A stretch of 64,000 bases of DNA from contig NC_061115.1 of NCBI RefSeq assembly GCF_002878395.1, forward strand, positions 154,910,141 to 154,974,140, given 5' to 3'. Under the pieces are notes generated by a model. That model had not been told where the DNA came from. It made no database searches and saw nothing but the letters and a program-made list of their open reading frames with translations. Position 1 is the stretch's first letter; every line of letters starts with the position of its first letter. Origin of the DNA: Capsicum annuum (lineage: Eukaryota > Streptophyta > Magnoliopsida > Solanales > Solanaceae). The translations under genes were made by a program, and so were the position numbers. Below are positions 12,557-24,500 of this stretch, piece by piece.

Positions 12557-14415
12557 TGAAACACTTCTGCTTTGGACCTTTAGAAAGTCTCCTAAGTTCA
12601 GTATTCTGGACAACATACGACATAAAGGTACAATTCTTATTCTAGGGTATGGTCTAGGATCCCCTTTCTCATATGATGATCAATATAGTCGGGTTATATT
12701 CTGTCCAAGGTATGGTTAGGCACCTCACTAGTCGTATGATTGGGTAAGAGGCATATGTTTCCAAGTCATAAGATGTCATGAGTTTACCTATGTGGATTCT
12801 ATCTAGCGTATGAGTTATAGGGTACTTCTCATAAGATAGGATAAAAGTTACCCTTGTGTGGTCCTATGTTGATCAATATGGAAGACCAAGGTGGTGCTAG
12901 GGTACCAGATAAGGATACCACTCGTGCACAAAGGTACAGTTTGGGTAGGGTGGGCGTACCCTCCTGCCGCCAAGTTTTCATTTTTTAAGGTGAGGGTATT
13001 CAACATATTTCCCAACCCAAAACCCATAAGTCCCCACATCCTACAGCATATTATGGCCTCTCTTAACACACTTTGGAAAGATCAAACACTCCAAATACTC
13101 TTTCTAAAATATCTTTTGAAGATTGGGGCCAGGGTTTCTACAAGTGTGTATGTAGAGGCTAAAGGGTCACGTTTCTCTATTTAAATCTTCCTGAATAAGG
13201 CATGTGACTCTTCCCTCTTTGTTAGTCCTCAAATATCATACGTTTTAAACATTGATTTTGATTCTTGAATGATGGTTTTGAAAATTGATGTTAAGGGTTT
13301 GGAGGTATATTGTTGAGTATTGTATACCCTTGGTTTAACTTGTATTTACACATATTTTTGGTGATTTGCACATGTGGGTGCTTTTTTATTGTAGTTGAAT
13401 AAATGAGTCATGGATGACCCTAAACATTGTGGGTTTTACCTTGATTTTTGTCTTGATAATAGCATACCCTCAAAGTGGTTGTGAAAATGCCTAAGAGAAT
13501 AAACTAGTCAAATGATGAGTTTGTCCTTTGCACTAATGCTTCATATAAGATTGCTAATGAAGGATGAAGGATTTTTTATAGGTCTTGATGACCATAAATT
13601 GAATTGAAATATGTTTTTAACTAAAGCATTGGCCTAATGAATGTGAATGGTTGGTAGATGGTTTTGTGAAGGCCTTGTTGGCTATGTAATGACATGAATG
13701 TTAACATTAGTCATTTAGTTTCTAAAAAGGGTTTGAGTCCCTAATCATTAAACTAATTTATGTCTCTTATTGATAATGGTTCGAGTCCCTAATGTTAAAT
13801 TGAACTGATGATTTTTTATGGTCAATAGGTTCGAGTCCCAAAGTTAAATTATAATGCTATGGCATTATTGTACGCTTGCAAGTGGGGCTTGTATGATGAT
13901 ACCAACGAGGTGCCTTTGGTAAGTATTTGACTAAACAATTTTGTATGTGAAATGTCAGTTTTAAATTTGGGTTTAAAGCGGGATGGACCATGAAAGTGGA
14001 ATCCAAAGGACTAAATTGGAAATCGCACTAGCCTGTGCGGTTATCTTATGACCGGGTATTTTGTGTTCCCTGAATAAATTTATGAATGAGAGGTTAGAGT
14101 CCCCCATGTTGTATACATTGGTGCTATGCTACCTTGATTAATCCATAAGTTTTGAGTCCCCCACATAGGCATATATAATTATATATAGTCTCTAGTTCGT
14201 GCAACTACATGCATTGGGGCCCTTCCAAATAGGGAAGAGCTAGACCCGTGTAGTCCGTGGGTGCCTTGTTCTATGATAGTTATGCAACACAACTTTGGCT
14301 AATGTTTTTGGAGCTTTCCTTAATCTTGTTCCCTACCCCAACATGGTATATAGATTCTTACATATATACATATATATATATATATACGTATATCTATGTG
14401 TGTGTGTATTGTCTA
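12557..14415 (+). repeat. 3' LTR of element H, truncated
   Basis: Starts TGAAACAC after the polypurine tract and is collinear with the 5' LTR (for example TTCCCTACC near 14330 against 6930). It breaks off inside an expanded (TA)n/(TG)n run, so about 0.48 kb of the LTR end is missing. Forward ORFs at 12891-13184 and 14257-14499 are chance ORFs within the LTR. Confidence 0.8.
14361..14412. repeat. AT-rich and TG microsatellite
   Basis: A run of TA/CATA units followed by a short (TG)n. The equivalent tract in the 5' LTR (about 6943-6960) is shorter. The 3' LTR ends here. Confidence 0.8.
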
Positions 14416-14417
14416 GA

Positions 14418-15508
14418 TGGGCCTAATAAACTAATCGTAATACTTATAAGACTGATGTTTAGGATAACTACCAAGAAAAACTCTACCTCTGAATTGTGAG
14501 ACACTATGTCTCCTACTATAACTACCTGACCAACCCCTCTTATCATTTCCACTTAGGTGTCAATCTATCTCCCTAATAGTGTAGGCATAATCAGCAGTAT
14601 CCATGAATGGCTTGCCTATAATAATAAGATTCTGAGTAGCCATGCAAAAAGGAAGTCTCACTAATCTAACAAATAAAGAATTCACTTATACTCAATAAAT
14701 AGTATTATAGTGGCATACCTAGTCAACTCATGGAACCTCACCTCAAACTCAACAAGTAGTATAGAACCCTACTCCATTCTTATAAACTAATCTCTTAGAT
14801 GTTTGCACAAGATGCAAGGCACATGCTTCTTCCAGAATGCCATGTAAAACTAAGTACATGTCATTGGTAGAGATCCAGTTGGCCTAGAATAAATAAATTC
14901 CCCATCACTATTAGGCTGCCTGATCAAACTAAAATATGGTATAGTCCATACCATAAGCCTTTACTGAGCTTAAATTATGGAGCCTCTCCTTAAAACTAGA
15001 TAGAAACTCAAAAGTATCCTTGTTTGGGCACCTACAAACATAGGTTGATCAAATATAAGATATCTTTCTAGCATCTTTTGTTATTTCCCAGTGATAGATG
15101 GTTGGGATACTATCGATTATGGAACTACTATGCTTGCCATCCCTCTACTTTGGAAGCTACAGCTGCAGGCTACACTTCTAAATAAATACCACCATGGACG
15201 GTTTTCTAAGCCCCATATTTCGATGGACACCCTACTAACCCTAAAAAGTATACAAAAGTATCATGAATAATGGAAGAGGATGTAAATCCTGCTAGAGCTT
15301 GGGCTTCTTCCTAGCCAGCCTACTATTATGGTAGCTCAACCTCTGACATTATCACTAGATCAGAAGCAATAATTGGGTATGGAGTAGGATCCTTAGCCTA
15401 ATTTTTAGCTAGAGCTGCAGCTCTAGCCTGACCTCGACTTCTAGACCAACCTTAACCTTTAACTAGTGTTGTGGCTAAAAGTTTAGAATCTCGATCCCTG
15501 GTCACCAT
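14418..15508 (-). pseudogene. Element I Gag pseudogene, N-terminal part
   Basis: Minus-strand gag of a second gypsy element. The ATG at 15508 gives MVTRDRDSKL. About 500 bp in there is a weak capsid start (FVGA, then a stretch aligned to the EFLSSF pattern, near 15035-14990), then ERLHNLSSVKAYGMDYTIF (about 14990-14930), which aligns with the ERLHRLG...DFTTFQL pattern of plant Gag. A long segment near 14680-14540 (FVRLVRLPFCMATQNLIIIG, then GKPFMDTADYAYTIREID) resembles the Gag C-terminal half. Many stops and frameshifts. It is cut off at 14418 where the H 3' LTR ends, and zinc knuckle and pol are absent. The gene lies just downstream of its primer site and LTR, so the 5' end is real. Confidence 0.65.
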
Positions 15509-15696
15509 GACCCAAATCCTAGCCATCTGTGAAAGAGTAAAATAAATGAGAATCTTGGAACAATATAGATACAACAAGCCAAAATTAACTAAAAAGATGA
15601 GATTTTCTTAAGAATTTTATAGGATATAGACATCATAGTACCGATCTTTGAGACTCAAATATGCCTTTTCTCTTGTACAAGCAATATTAGATAACC
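15509..15696 (-). other. 5' leader of element I
   Basis: Non-coding leader between the primer site and gag ATG on the minus strand. No motif recognised. Confidence 0.5.
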
Positions 15697-15713
15697 TAGG
15701 CTCTAATACCAAA
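15697..15713 (-). other. Primer-binding site of element I
   Basis: On the minus strand this reads TTGGTATTAGAGCCTA, close to the initiator tRNA-Met consensus TTGGTATCAGAGCC. It lies between the LTR and gag. Confidence 0.8.
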
Positions 15714-17788
15714 TATTCGTGACCCTATTTATTGACTCGTGATAGCATCTACTTTTACTCACCAGTAGCTACACCAAACCATAGCTCAAAATGAAAAGCA
15801 AAGGGATAACCGAAAAAATACAAGAAAGTAAAGGAAATAGACAAGTGATAGAAATACGAAATAACAAAAAGCAGCGATAACTAGTTATGACATATATACC
15901 ACAAAGGAAAGAGGGAAAAATATACAAAATAAGTTCCCCCATGACCTGTTATGGTCGGTACAAGAGACACTAATTGAAAATAAAGTACTAGCCAATGTTA
16001 ACTATAAAAAATAATCTAAGAATATACAAAAAGGCTATCCAAAAACAATAGAAGGTGGCAGTCAACTTTGGACCCCAAAAACCCACCCTATCTCTGAATC
16101 AATAGAATTTTGAGGATAACATCAACGACGGTGAGTCATACTCAGATATGCATCAAGAAAATATATGTATGTTTAGTATGAATACTAAAATAATAAGCAT
16201 GTAGTAGCCATCATAGGCTGACCAGCTAAATTATTGTAAAAGTATAATAAAGGGCCATAGTATAAATTAAAGTCGATAGTAAATGGAGAAAAAAATAGTA
16301 GATCATTTCAAGTAGATACAGTAAATATGTAAAATAAATAAATCAAAAAAGGACATAAAGTCTAGTTCTAACCAAATTGGGTCCCTATAAGCCCAATAGG
16401 CACAAACAAGAAAAACATAACCCAACCAAGACCCTATAAACCCAGTGGGTACATAGAAAGAGTAACACTAATATTAAGACAAACCATAGTAATGATGAGT
16501 GTAAAATAAGCTAGTGTGTAATAAGTATAACTGATACTTTTTTCGATCTTAACCTAAGCCTTACCATCCCTTTATCAAATTTCCAATCCCAAATCAGTAT
16601 TTGTAATAGTGATACATGATAAACTATAACCTAAAATTAAGGATTAATATAGTAACAGTGGTGCCAAAATCAAATGAAACATAAAGAATTAGATTATAGT
16701 GGTAATGTCAAAATCAAATTGGGACTACTAAATAAAAATCAAGTTACTATGTGTCAAACTCAAATTGGAATTAATAAATAATAATAAAGGTAGAAATGAT
16801 TAAACATTATGGTTTTACAGAAATCTAATTGCCCTAAAAATTCAAAGTCAGGAGGTTAAGTCTCTAAGTGATAGGCGTCTAGTCCCTAAGTCATAGGATG
16901 TGGTCTAAGGCCAAATACAACCTCATTCAAGGTACCAAAGCTAAATAGGGTTTATTATATGAATAAATCAACCTAAAACTCAAGAATTAGTCTAAGGTAA
17001 TGAACAGAAGTTATTTAGGTCAACAATGGGATATTCTAGGCATTTAATCTAAATGAAGGGCAGTGGGACTTACTACTAGTTATAAACACTCCACCTAAGG
17101 CAAAACACTAGACAAACCTAGTATAAGGATCTTTAATTCCATACCCATATGCTTAGTATGCTAAAATCGTATCAAAGGATAATTATACGCTAGCTTAAAG
17201 GAAGAGAGGGACCAATCCTATTTAATAGAGCCCTGACTAGCTAAATCGGTCAATAACGCTAAATCAATAACTAAATCATAAGTACCTAAAAAATATAGTA
17301 GAATACTACACTAATAATATAATGAAACAATGTCTAATAGAAAAGTAAGTCTAGCCTTTCTTGATGTCACAAAAATCTCATAGAATCCTCTACCCCAGAG
17401 TTTTCCCATTTAGGGAAGCCTCGTACTGCTGGGACACTTATCAAAATAAGTATCTTCATATTATGATGAGAATAACAATACTCATATAGTGCTTAAATGC
17501 TTTGGATAAAAAATCTAACAAAAATCCCATGTGGGGCCTACTTATGGAGTTAAAAAATTAATATCATCATAATGTATCTCTCAGATCAAAGATCATTAAC
17601 CCTAAAACTGTGCAAAATTTAAGCTTAATTTAGTACTAAAATAGGCCAACAAGATTTAAGAAAAAAGGAAATAAACCATAGAATTACATGGGAAATTAAT
17701 TGGAAACTTTATGGTATATCAACGACAAATGCTCACACTTATGATCCCAAGCTAACCCCCGAAAAATCTATTGATCTACCATAATTTT
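15714..17788 (-). repeat. LTR of element I, lower part (split by element A)
   Basis: Begins right after the primer site (CGTGACCC near the edge) and runs with no coding content to 17788, where element A interrupts it. It resumes at 28817-29773. The two parts together are about 3.0 kb. The join is supported by ATTTT on both sides of element A. Confidence 0.7.
17784..17788. repeat. Target-site duplication, left copy (element A)
   Basis: ATTTT, identical to 28817-28821 on the other side of element A. Confidence 0.8.
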
Positions 17789-20780
17789 TGTAACGCCCTA
17801 ATTTTCTAAATCGGAATGGTACATGGTGCTCATGACCCCGAGGGACCACAAGCTAACCCATGACTGATATATGTACCTGTATAATGCATATATAATGCAA
17901 TAATGCAGAAAACATGAACATGTAGGCCATAAGGTTCAAATAATAAAGAATTTGTCAAAACAGAAAATCCATATAGGTGAAAGATACCCAAAACGGCTGA
18001 TGACTAAATGAAATATGAACATAAGTTTGAATACTGAATCTGAAAGCCTCTAAGTACTATCTGGATAAAGAGTTGCAGGAACATGTCTCCAACTAACTCT
18101 TTCTAGCAAAACTAAGGTGAAATAATAAATGAAATAAAATAATCTCGCCCTTGAATAAATAAGGACTCAATGCAACTCTGCGGCTGGATACTACTACTGG
18201 TCTAGAGCTCATGTCTCTGAACCTATGGTGTATCATGAAAGAAAGCACCATAGCATAAATGCGTCAGTACAATTGGAGTACTGAGTATAGCATAAATGTG
18301 TCAGTACAATTGGAGTACTGAGTATACGAGTGAGACAGGCTAATGCAAAAGGGTTTACATGCATGAACAATGCTAACTGACTGACTGACATGAACGTGAG
18401 AGCGTAAACATACATACATAGTAACTAAGATCATGAGTACGTGGTAGCAAGATCTATATGCTAATACATGGTTTACTGATAACTGACATGGCTAAAACTG
18501 TAGTTCTGATAACATGGGCGACTATATCTGACAGTCTTAAATCTGATGGAACTATCTGAGCTCCGCACTATAACTGAATTTAACTGTATCTGACAATCCA
18601 GGTATACTGATATCTAAAGAACTATCTGAGTTCTTTTATTGAGACTGAGTCTGAAACTGTGGGAGGTAGTTGTTTAACCGACATGCCCTATATATGCCAT
18701 TATGGATAAGATGGGGTCCAATCTCTGCCCAGACTGGAAGGGTGTCAATAGCATGCCACTGGTAAGGACAACATATGAGCAACTCTCATATAACAGGTAA
18801 CTCTAGTGAGAACGGTAGGAACCCTCATATAATAGGTTAAGCCACCTCATCTACCCTTATATAATAGGCTGCGATATCTTAACCTATGCTGGCTACATAG
18901 TTCTGGAATACAAAGATGACTGCTAAGAATCACACCCTCATATACAGGTAAGATCCCATCCTTGGGTTTATTCGGGGCTAACTCCTACTCCCATATGAAG
19001 AGACTGAACATGATTTAACTGACTATACGTAAGTGGAACTTATTGAATTTTGTTGACTGACGGAATACTATTAATATCTGATAACTGACTGAGACCATGA
19101 GGCTTCCTGAGTCATATGACTGACTGAATTCTACTGAATCATGGCTTGATTTTGTATATCATGAAACATAACATGGCTCTATGCAACAACTATAGTTTTC
19201 GAGTACGAATACCCCCATGACTTGATAGAAGGAAACTGACACCCATGACAAGACTTGATCACAAGATTTGAGTCCATAATTCATAATATCATAAGTAGGG
19301 GATATCATATTTCATATAGATATTCAATATCTTAAACATTATAGGGAATGCATGGATATATTTTGTGTACATATTGTATATTGCCATTATCTTACATGCT
19401 TCATACCACCATAATAACAACACATGAAAAGCATGGGATTCATATTAAAGTATATAGCTAACATGGACTTGCCATTTAGACATTGTAGAACGATACAAAC
19501 ATAAATTTCTAGCATCCTAAGTATTTTATCAAACATCTTGTATGCATTCTTTAAGGCATAGGTGAGTTTCATACTTGCACCATATTAAACCACCTAAAGT
19601 TCATGGTTTTAAATTAACAAACATATATATTCCATGAAAATACCTTAATACATCACATAGAAATTTAAAAAACAATCGTCAACATGTACATACTCATATC
19701 ACCACAAAAAGTTTATTAAATAATATTTAAAACATGGTTCTTGAGATCTATGAACGGATTGGATCCATAGATGAACACTATGCATACCATAGTGATTGAA
19801 TCTTGAAAGAGATCTAATATTTTTGAAGGTTCTTGAAGAATTCCTTAGGCTTGATCTTAAGGAGATGATCTTGAAAGAAAACCCTAATCTTGTGGTTGAG
19901 AGTGTAAGACAGGGTTTTTAAGATACTCAACTAAAGAAAAATGGGAAAATTTATGCCTCTTTAGGGTTATAAGTCCTGAAAGGTGAGAAAAGACTAAAAT
20001 ACCCTTATGAAACAAATTCCCAGTTGCTGAAAATCATAGCTAACGACATTTGTGATAAGGCGTCAAAAATGTGGTAAGCTAGCACGCATGTCGTCACTTA
20101 GGAGATGATTTCTGGCTAAGGCTGACGACCTTCATGGTAGGGCATCACAAGTGTGGTAAGCTACCATGAATTTCGTCACTTAGGAGCTGGTTTCTGCCTA
20201 AGGCTGACGACCTTCGTAATAGGGCATCACAAGTGTGGTAAGCTACAATGAATGTCGTCACTTAGGAGCTAGTTTCTGCCTAAGGATGATGACCTTCATG
20301 GTAGGGCATCAAAATTGTGGTAAGCTACCACGAATGTCATCACTTAGGAGCTGGTTTTAGCCTAAAGCTGACGACCTTCGTGATAGGGAGTCACAAGTGT
20401 GGTAAGCTACCACAAATATCGTCACACTGTTTCCAGCCTGACGTGCTGGAGTAAAATAGGAATAACTCTTTCCTCCAATATCGGATTTAGGCGAAATTGG
20501 TATCATTGGAAGTCTAATTCAATTATATATCTATTGATAGGTCATGAGCTCAAAAATTCCAAGTATAATGAGAGATATGCTTGTTTGAAGTTGACTATAC
20601 CAATATTCATCTCAAGAATTCAATTAGTAAGGAATGCTTTGATTAGTGTGATAGCTGGGAGTTATTTGAAGCCTTAATATACATCTGACCTACTCATAAC
20701 ACTATAAAAGAACCATGATGTTCCATGCATGAGCTTGGTACATGGCTCTAATATTGGTTTGGATTTTTTGGGGTATTATA
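17789..20780 (-). repeat. 3' LTR of element A
   Basis: 2,992 bp, from TGTAACGCC to GGGGTATTATA on the + strand. Collinear with the 5' LTR throughout. Contains the 82-bp tandem array described separately and a splice-donor-like site that is mutated here (minus strand TGGTATGC at 19789-19782). Confidence 0.9.
20035..20445. repeat. 82-bp tandem hairpin array in element A 3' LTR
   Basis: Nearly five units of exactly 82 bp; the TAAGG.TGA.GACC landmark recurs at 20117, 20199, 20281 and 20363. Each unit holds an inverted repeat whose arms read about GACGACCTTCGTGGTAG and CTACCACGAATGTCGTC (16 of 17 pair), then a spacer with GGAGCTGGTTTCTGCC. The spacer and GACGAC parts vary less than the arms. Confidence 0.92.
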
Positions 20781-20820
20781 ATATCTCCCTCTTGGAAATA
20801 TTCGTCCTCAAATGATGACT
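20781..20820 (-). other. Polypurine tract and 3' motif of element A
   Basis: On the minus strand, ATTTGAGGACGAATATTTCC then CCAAGAGGGAGATAT abuts the 3' LTR. Confidence 0.8.
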
Positions 20821-21059
20821 GCTTGAGAGGGGAGAAAAGATAAAATGACGCATACACTAATCAGGCTCAACTGGCACATGATTTTTTGACTGAATTGATT
20901 TCAAAACTAAATATAGCCCAACTGAACATGCATATCTGATGCATAACTGATAAGTTAAACTCATGAATGCATGATAAGTTATGCACTGATACTTGATACC
21001 AATTTTATACTGGAATTTTGAACATGTAACTGAATAAGCTTAAGGAAAATGGTTACCTC

Positions 21060-21264
21060 GAGGTAAGTCTGAATTAGCAGAGAAAAGATGAGGGTACTTG
21101 GTTCACATATCTACTTCTACTTCCCAAGTAGCTCCCTTCATGGACTGATTCCGCCAAAGAACCTTGACTAGAGGGACTTTTTTGTTCCTCAGCCTACGAG
21201 TCTGATAGTCGAGGATTTTGACTGGAATCTCTTTATAAGAGAGGCTATTTTGAATGTCAATACT
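21060..21264 (-). pseudogene. Element A chromodomain
   Basis: C-terminal chromodomain of the gag-pol protein. In minus-strand order: IPVKILDYQ.RRLRNKKVPLVKVL (about 21235-21160), WRNQSMKGATWEVEVDM, a stop, then TKYPHLF (about 21103-21083). This matches the canonical chromovirus ending and is the best preserved chromodomain in the window. It probably ends shortly after 21083. In living relatives it guides integration into silent chromatin, which fits the nested surroundings. Confidence 0.85.
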
Positions 21265-22340
21265 CTAAATAGGGACTACAACTGCTGGGTCACCTATGAA
21301 CTTCTTGAGCAAAGAGACATGGAAGACAGGATGAACTGAGGCTAGATTTGAAGGCAATTCGAGCTCATAGGCTACCTTGCCGAAGTGACTAAGAATCCTA
21401 AAGGGACCGACATATCGGGGACTGAGCTTTCCCTTGTTTTTGAATCTCTTCACTCCCTTCATGGGAGAGATTGAGATAGACATAGTCATTGACCTTAAAT
21501 TTGAGATCCTTTCTACGAACATCCGCATAAGACTTCTGTCGGCTTTGAGCATCCTCGATTCTTTCTCTGATTAACTGAACTTTCTCTAAGGCATCGAATA
21601 CTAGGTTAGGCCCTATGACTGTGATCTTACTAAGTTCAAACCAACCAATCGAAGACCTACATCTCCTACCATAGAGAGCTTTAAATGGAGCCATCTAAAT
21701 ACTGGAGTGATAGCTGTTGTTGTATGCAAACTCAATCAACGGCATGTGGTAATCCCAACTTCCCTTGAAATCAATTACACACTCCCTTAGTATATCTTCT
21801 AGAGTATGAATGATCCTTTCTGCTTGACCATCTGTCTGAGGATGAAATGTTGTACTGAGATGAACTTAGGTACCAAGGCCCTTTTAGAATGCTTTCTAGA
21901 AGTGAGAGGTGAACAGGGTACCTCTGTCTGACATGATAGATAGTGGAACACCATGTAATCTGACCAACTCCCTAATATAGAGTTTGGCATAATCCTCGGC
22001 TAAGTAAGAGGTATGAACTGGAAGGAAATGAGCTGACTTGGTCATTCTATCTACAATGACCCAAACTGAATCATGCTGATGACGTGTTCTAGGCAGACCT
22101 ATCACGAAGTCCATGTTCACTTCTTCCCACTTCCAAGTAGGAATAGTGAAATCCTACATGGAACCACTAGGTTTCTGATGCTCTATCTTAACCTATTGAC
22201 ATGTAGAGCAATTAGCCACAAACTTTGCAATATCCCTCTTTATCCCACTCCACCAATAGATCTCCCATAAGTTGTGGTACATCTTAGTGGCCCCTGGATG
22301 AATAGAGTATCTCGTACCATGCACTTCTATAAGAATTCCC
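21265..22340 (-). pseudogene. Element A integrase
   Basis: Integrase with zinc-binding N-terminus (KMYHNLWEIYWWSGIKRDIA, then NCSTCQ, about 22290-22195), catalytic core and C-terminal GPF module. All three DDE residues are readable: NMDFVIGLPRTRHQHDSVWV (22117-22058), IMSDRGTLFTSHF (about 21940-21900) and QTDGQAER (21842-21819). Next come APFKALYGRRCRSSIGWFEL (21691-21632) and, after a frameshift near 21440, [20 protein letters not shown] and [14 protein letters not shown] (about 21430-21295). Two or more stops lie between the second Asp and the Glu. Catalytic residues remain but no intact product can be made. Confidence 0.9.
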
Positions 22341-23100
22341 TGCCTCAATTCATCTACATCGATAACACACAGACGACCCTGACAACGAAGAACACCATCT
22401 CCCCTTAAGAAAAAACCTCTACTTCCTGACTCTAAAATGACTCTTTTAGCCTGACAAGGCTAGGATCCCTGTCTATCTTCTCTTTCATCTTGGAAACTAG
22501 AGATGACTCTGAACTACACTAAATACATACAACACCCTCTGAAGAGTCGGCTAAGAGAATGCCTAGTCTGGCAAGCTGATGAATCTCCTGAGCTAATTCT
22601 CCTTACTATCCTCAACATGGGAAACACTACCCATAGACAGTCTACTGAGTACGTCGGCCACTATATTGGCCTTGCCAGGATGATAAAGGACACTTATGTC
22701 ATAATCTTTCAAGAGCTCTAACAACCTTCTCTGACAAAGATTGAGATCTTTCTGGGAAAAGACATACTGAAGGCTCTTATGATTTGTGAAGACGTCTACA
22801 TAAACACCGTATAGATAATGCCTTTAAATGTTTAAGGCAAACACAACTGCGCTAGATCAAGGTAAAGAGTAGGATAATTCTTCTCATGGGGATTTAACGA
22901 TTTGGAGATGTAGGCTATGAATCTACCATGCTACATGAGGACACAACCTAAACCTACTCTGGATAAATCACAATATACTATGAATCCATCAGAACCATCG
23001 GGAAGTGCTAAAACTAGAGTTGAGGTGAGCTGAGTCTTCAACTCCGTAAAACACTTTTTGCAAGGTTCTGACCATTGAAACTTAACCTTCTTCTGAGTCA
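22341..23100 (-). pseudogene. Element A RNase H and linker to integrase
   Basis: RNase H recognised by IVYCDLSRVGLGCVLM (about 22995-22950) with the first acidic residue, HGRFIAYISKSLNPHEKNYP (about 22945-22885) and [11 protein letters not shown] (about 22815-22780). The HDLELA segment that carries the catalytic Glu in relatives is degenerate (YLDLA). A frameshift or small loss near 22860 separates it from the rest. The region 22780-22341 is the usual poorly conserved linker with no motif. Confidence 0.75.
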
Positions 23101-24060
23101 ATCAGGATATAGGAGATGCAATAGAAGAAAATCCCTCAACAAACCATCAAAAATAGCCATCCAAACCTAAGAAATTCTTGATATCTGATAGAGAGACAAG
23201 GCGACGCTAGTTTCTTATCGCTTTGGTTTTCTAAATATCTACTTTAATGCCATAACTAGAAATAATGTCTCCAAGGAATGCTACTGATCTTAGAAAAAAT
23301 TCACACTAACTAAACTTGGAGAACAACTGGTGATCACTGAGAGTCTGAAGAACAATTATGAGATAGTCTGAATGATCATGCTCTGTGCGAGAATAGACCA
23401 GAATAACATCTATGAAGACTATGACGAATGTGTCCAAGTACTTCTTTAACACCCGGTTCATCAAGTCCATGAAAGCTGCAGGGGCATTGGTAAGACCAAA
23501 GGACATGACTAGAAATTCAAAGTGACCATACCTAGTATAAAAAGTTGTCTTCGGAATGTAACATTCTCTAACTCTGAGATGATGATAGCCTAATCTGAGG
23601 TCTATCTTTGAGAAATAACTAGCACCCTAAAGTTGGTCAAAAAAGTCGTCTATCCTAGGCAGTGGATACCTATTCTTGATCGTGACTTTGTTGAGCTGAC
23701 GGTAATTAATACACATTCTGAGAGAACCATCTTTATTGTGCATGAATAAGGCTGGCACACCCCATGGGGATACACTGGGCCTGATGAATCCCTTATCTAA
23801 GAGATCCTTCAACTAATCTTTTAGTTGTTGGGGTTCTGCTGGTGCCATTCTGTATGGCAGAATAAAAATAGGCTGAGTATCTGGGAGAAGGTCTATTCCA
23901 AAGTCTATTTCCATTTTGGGAGGAATGCCTGGAAGATCTTTGAGAAAGACTTTTGAATATTCATTAACCATTGAGACTGATTCGAGGCTGGGAGATTTGG
24001 AACTGAAATCCTTAACATGCACGAGATGATACACACACCCCTTAGAAATCATTTTCCTTA
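23101..24060 (-). pseudogene. Element A reverse transcriptase, active site mutated
   Basis: Reverse transcriptase with the standard order: [20 protein letters not shown] (about 23945-23885), [34 protein letters not shown] (23800-23745), [20 protein letters not shown] (23716-23657), a stop, [13 protein letters not shown], then [20 protein letters not shown] (23506-23447) and FIDVILVYS (about 23416-23390). The second Asp of the FIDD motif is Val here: codon GTT, + strand 23405-23407. That Asp binds the catalytic metal ion, so the enzyme would be inactive even without the stops. The spacing is otherwise normal, so the substitution is not an alignment artefact. Confidence 0.92.
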
Positions 24061-24500
24061 CCCGAAAGTAGGAAACAAGCTAACCCCTGAAAGACGAAGT
24101 GGTACCCTTCCACTCTAGGATGGGCTCATTCGAGAACTAAAACTGAACTATCCTATTCCAGCAGTCGACTAAGGCATAGAAGGAATGAAGCCAATCCATG
24201 CCAATAATGACATCAAAATCAGTCATCTCTAACTCGACTAAATCTGTTGACGTGGATTTCTAAAATATCATAACCGGGCAGTTCCTGTATACCCATCGAG
24301 CTATGATGGTTTTACCCACTGGAGTAGATACTGAAAAGGGCTCTACTAAAATTTTGGGACTAATTCTAAAATTTCCTACTATGTATGGAGTGACAAAATA
24401 TAAGGATGCACCTGGGTTTAGCAAAGCATAGGCATAAACATGGAAAATCTGTAATCTAGCAGTAACGACATTAGTAGAATTTTACTAATCCTGTCGGGTT
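24061..24500 (-). pseudogene. Element A protease, active site mutated
   Basis: Retropepsin segment reading LLNPGASLYFVTP (about 24424-24386), then PFSVSTPVGKTIIA (about 24345-24304), LVELEMTDFDVIIGMDWLHS (about 24243-24184) and [14 protein letters not shown]. The catalytic Asp of the LLDPGAS motif is Asn: codon AAC, + strand 24416-24418. A GAC to AAC transition explains it. Stops near 24258 and 24135 also break it. Confidence 0.9.

Larger units (their letters stand above)
5135..14415 (+). mobile_element. Element H: near-complete Ty3/gypsy chromovirus with truncated 3' LTR
   Basis: About 9.3 kb: 5' LTR (5135-7482), primer site (7485-7500), gag, protease, reverse transcriptase, RNase H, integrase and chromodomain (7692-12420), polypurine tract, and a 3' LTR cut off near 14415. 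The two LTRs align over about 1.86 kb. Gene order PR-RT-RH-IN-chromodomain identifies a chromovirus. No target-site duplication can be tested because the right end is missing. Confidence 0.85.

Noticed and set aside
12891..13184. Forward ORF of 97 codons
   Set aside because: Inside the H 3' LTR; the 5' LTR does not keep it open and no protein motif is seen.
3735..15508. The gag remnant before element H and the gag after it as two halves of one gene split by H
   Set aside because: Both contain the same capsid-start segment, so they are from two different copies or elements.
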